Shown piece by piece: positions 62,860 through 64,000 of a DNA stretch of 64,000 nt. The notes below the pieces were generated by a model, which saw nothing but the letters and a program-made list of their open reading frames with translations, was not told where the DNA came from and searched no databases. The DNA lies in contig NZ_BOMI01000003.1 of NCBI RefSeq assembly GCF_016862115.1, forward strand, positions 1-64,000, written 5' to 3'. This DNA comes from Paractinoplanes deccanensis. Its GTDB lineage: Bacteria > Actinomycetota > Actinomycetes > Mycobacteriales > Micromonosporaceae. Position 1 is the first letter of the stretch. Each line of letters starts with the position of its first letter. The position numbers and the translations under genes are program-made.

Positions 62860-63692
62860 TTATCTCCCCCGATCAGCTCAAGATAAATGTCTTCCAGCGT
62901 GGGACGCGTGACGGTCAGCGAGCGCAGGTCGGCGTCGGTGGCGACCAGCTTGCGCAGCAGCTCGGTCGGGTCGTCCACCTGCTCGGTGCGCAGGACGCCG
63001 TTGTCGCGCCAGGACACCTTCGCGGCCTCGGCGGCCCGGCCGCCCAGCGTGGCCGGGGTGCCCTCGGCGACGATGCGCCCGTCGGCGAGCACGGCCAGCC
63101 GGTCGGCCAGCACGGCCGCCTCCTCCAGGTAGTGGGTGGTGAGCAGGATGGTCGTGCCCTCGGCGGCCAGCTCGCGGATCAGGTCCCAGAACTGGCGGCG
63201 CGCCTGCGGGTCGAACCCGGTGGTCGGCTCGTCGAGAAAGAGCAGCTCGGGACGGCCCACGATGCCGAGCGCCACGTCCAGGCGGCGCCGCTGGCCGCCG
63301 GAGAGCGAGCGGATGCGGCTCTTGCTCTTGGCGGTCAGGCCGACCAGCTCGATCACCTCGGCCGCGGGCCGCGGGTCCGGATAGAAGCCGGCGATGTGCC
63401 GCACCATCTCGGCGACGGTGAGGTCGGCCGCGTCGTCGGCGTCCTGGAGCACGATGCCGATGCGCGCCCGCCACTGCGGGCCGGCGGTGGCCGGATCGGC
63501 GCCGAGCACCGACGCGTCGCCGCCGTCCCGCCTGCGGTGCCCCTCGAGGATCTCGGTGGTCGTGGTCTTGCCGGCGCCGTTCGGGCCGAGCAGCGCGAAC
63601 ACCTCGCCCCGAGCCACCTCGAGATCTATGCCGCGGACCACCTCGGTGCCGCGGTAGGACTTGCGAAGCCCCCGTACGTCTATGGCGTTCAT
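62856..63692 (-). CDS. DrrA-type ABC transporter ATP-binding protein
   Basis: A 278-residue ABC ATPase: Walker A GPNGAGKTT (36-44), signature LSGGQRRRLDVALG, Walker B LLFLDEPTTGFDP and H-loop TTHYLEE. The C-terminal extension (about 215-278) with TRPTLEDIYLELIG is typical of DrrA-like exporters. First of four genes with 4-nt overlaps: ATPase, permease, kinase, regulator. A perfect 18-bp palindrome lies 61 bp upstream. Confidence 0.92.
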   Translation of the reverse strand: MNAIDVRGLRKSYRGTEVVRGIDLEVARGEVFALLGPNGAGKTTTTEILEGHRRRDGGDASVLGADPATAGPQWRARIGIVLQDADDAADLTVAEMVRHIAGFYPDPRPAAEVIELVGLTAKSKSRIRSLSGGQRRRLDVALGIVGRPELLFLDEPTTGFDPQARRQFWDLIRELAAEGTTILLTTHYLEEAAVLADRLAVLADGRIVAEGTPATLGGRAAEAAKVSWRDNGVLRTEQVDDPTELLRKLVATDADLRSLTVTRPTLEDIYLELIGGDK

Positions 63693-63752
63693 GCCGTCAA
63701 GAGTGGCGGTTCAGCGGGGGTGTTCGATACGACCGAGCGGCCGTCAGCGGTT

Positions 63753-63770
63753 GTCCACCGATCGGTGGAC
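63753..63770. promoter_or_regulatory. 18-bp perfect palindrome upstream of the ABC/two-component operon
   Basis: GTCCACCGATCGGTGGAC, between the end of one ABC-2 permease gene and the start of the DrrA-type gene. Either an operator of the operon or a terminator (7-bp stem with a GATC loop) of the preceding gene. Confidence 0.55.
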
Positions 63771-63772
63771 GG

Positions 63773-64000
63773 TCACTCCCACTTGAACCTGCGGGCGGCG
63801 GCGGTGACGAAGACGACCGCCCACAGGGCCAGGCTCAGCCAGATCGAGAGCGGGATCGACGTGTCGTGCGACAGCGTGTCGCGCAGCGCCTCGGCGTGCG
63901 CGGCCAGCGGCAGCACGAACCAGCCGAACGTGCCCAGGTCGGGCGCGGCGAACATGATGCCGCCGGCGGCGAGCATCAGCACGTAGATCAGGGTGGCGGC
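63773..64000 (-). CDS. ABC-2 type permease, C-terminal part (cut by window end)
   Basis: The last 75 codons of a gene that continues past the window edge. The visible part has two helices (LMLAAGGIMFAAPDLG and SIWLSLALWAVVFVTAA) and ends FKWE, like the C-terminus of an ABC-2 permease (LPLAAHAEALRDTL). Together with the downstream DrrA-type ATPase it may belong to a second exporter set. Confidence 0.7.
   Translation of the reverse strand, partial: AATLIYVLMLAAGGIMFAAPDLGTFGWFVLPLAAHAEALRDTLSHDTSIPLSIWLSLALWAVVFVTAAARRFKWE

Overview
The window reads as chromosomal DNA of a high-GC actinobacterium, most likely of the Micromonosporaceae (Actinoplanes/Micromonospora type). Support: strongly GC-biased third codon positions, many GTG starts, DinB-type mycothiol-related proteins, a streptogrisin-like protease with a ricin-B tail, a CBM2-GH64 glucanase, a repeated leaderless promoter signature (TANNNT, then 6-7 nt, then the start codon) and mostly T-poor hairpin terminators. 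No tRNA, rRNA, phage module, transposase or CRISPR array was seen.

Layout. 0-6.2 kb: a three-gene minus-strand operon (GCS2/ATP-grasp ligase fusion, asparagine-synthase-type amidotransferase, S9 peptidase) that looks like a capped-peptide (NAGGN-like) pathway. 6.4-9.7 kb: a CDP-paratose-epimerase-like enzyme and a SulP transporter-carbonic anhydrase fusion. 9.8-13.9 kb: a membrane protein and two secreted enzymes (beta-1,3-glucanase, serine protease). 14.1-18.4 kb: a plus-strand operon of an NAD kinase-GNAT fusion, a response regulator-thioredoxin reductase-like fusion without the redox CxxC, and a cNMP-domain histidine kinase. 18.4-25.4 kb: DinB protein, Ser/Thr/Gln-rich membrane protein, two MFS transporters, an SDR relic, and a DUF6220-multicopper oxidase pair. 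25.6-30.7 kb: PrsW protease, APH-like kinase with GNAT, a GAF-like membrane protein paired with a DUF4407 protein, and a methyltransferase fused to a degenerate kinase-like domain. 30.8-35.7 kb: a molybdate operon (HTH-TOBE regulator, ModA, ModB, ModC), a GH13 enzyme and a DUF1684 protein. 35.8-37.6 kb: a divergent pair (Cys/His protein, DUF3800-like protein) bounded by inverted copies of one short element. 37.6-42.5 kb: alsS-alsD (acetoin), a MarR/mycothiol-type divergent pair with a perfect 20-bp palindrome between them, CbiZ and a GNAT. 42.5-52.4 kb: a secreted protein, an alkaline-phosphatase-superfamily membrane enzyme, a PAS-GGDEF-EAL protein, and a TetR-controlled heterodimeric ABC exporter. 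52.5-55.5 kb: a large Calx-beta surface protein preceded by a clear class I cyclic-di-GMP (GEMM) riboswitch. 55.6-57.1 kb: a decayed, repeat-rich gap. 57.1-60.2 kb: a redox operon (small SGAT-tailed membrane protein, ApbE, cytochrome-b-like ferric reductase, NuoF-like protein, 3Fe-4S ferredoxin). 60.3-64 kb: an ABC-2 exporter and two-component operon, then the end of another ABC-2 permease.

How the parts work together. The GGDEF/EAL protein and the riboswitch-controlled Calx-beta protein suggest cyclic-di-GMP control of surface adhesion. The ApbE operon suggests a flavin-based electron chain in which the tiny first protein could be the covalent flavin carrier. The NAD kinase, TrxR-like and kinase genes form a redox/signalling operon. 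Starts were chosen from ribosome binding sites, overlaps and the leaderless pattern. Family names come from recognised motifs without any database search.
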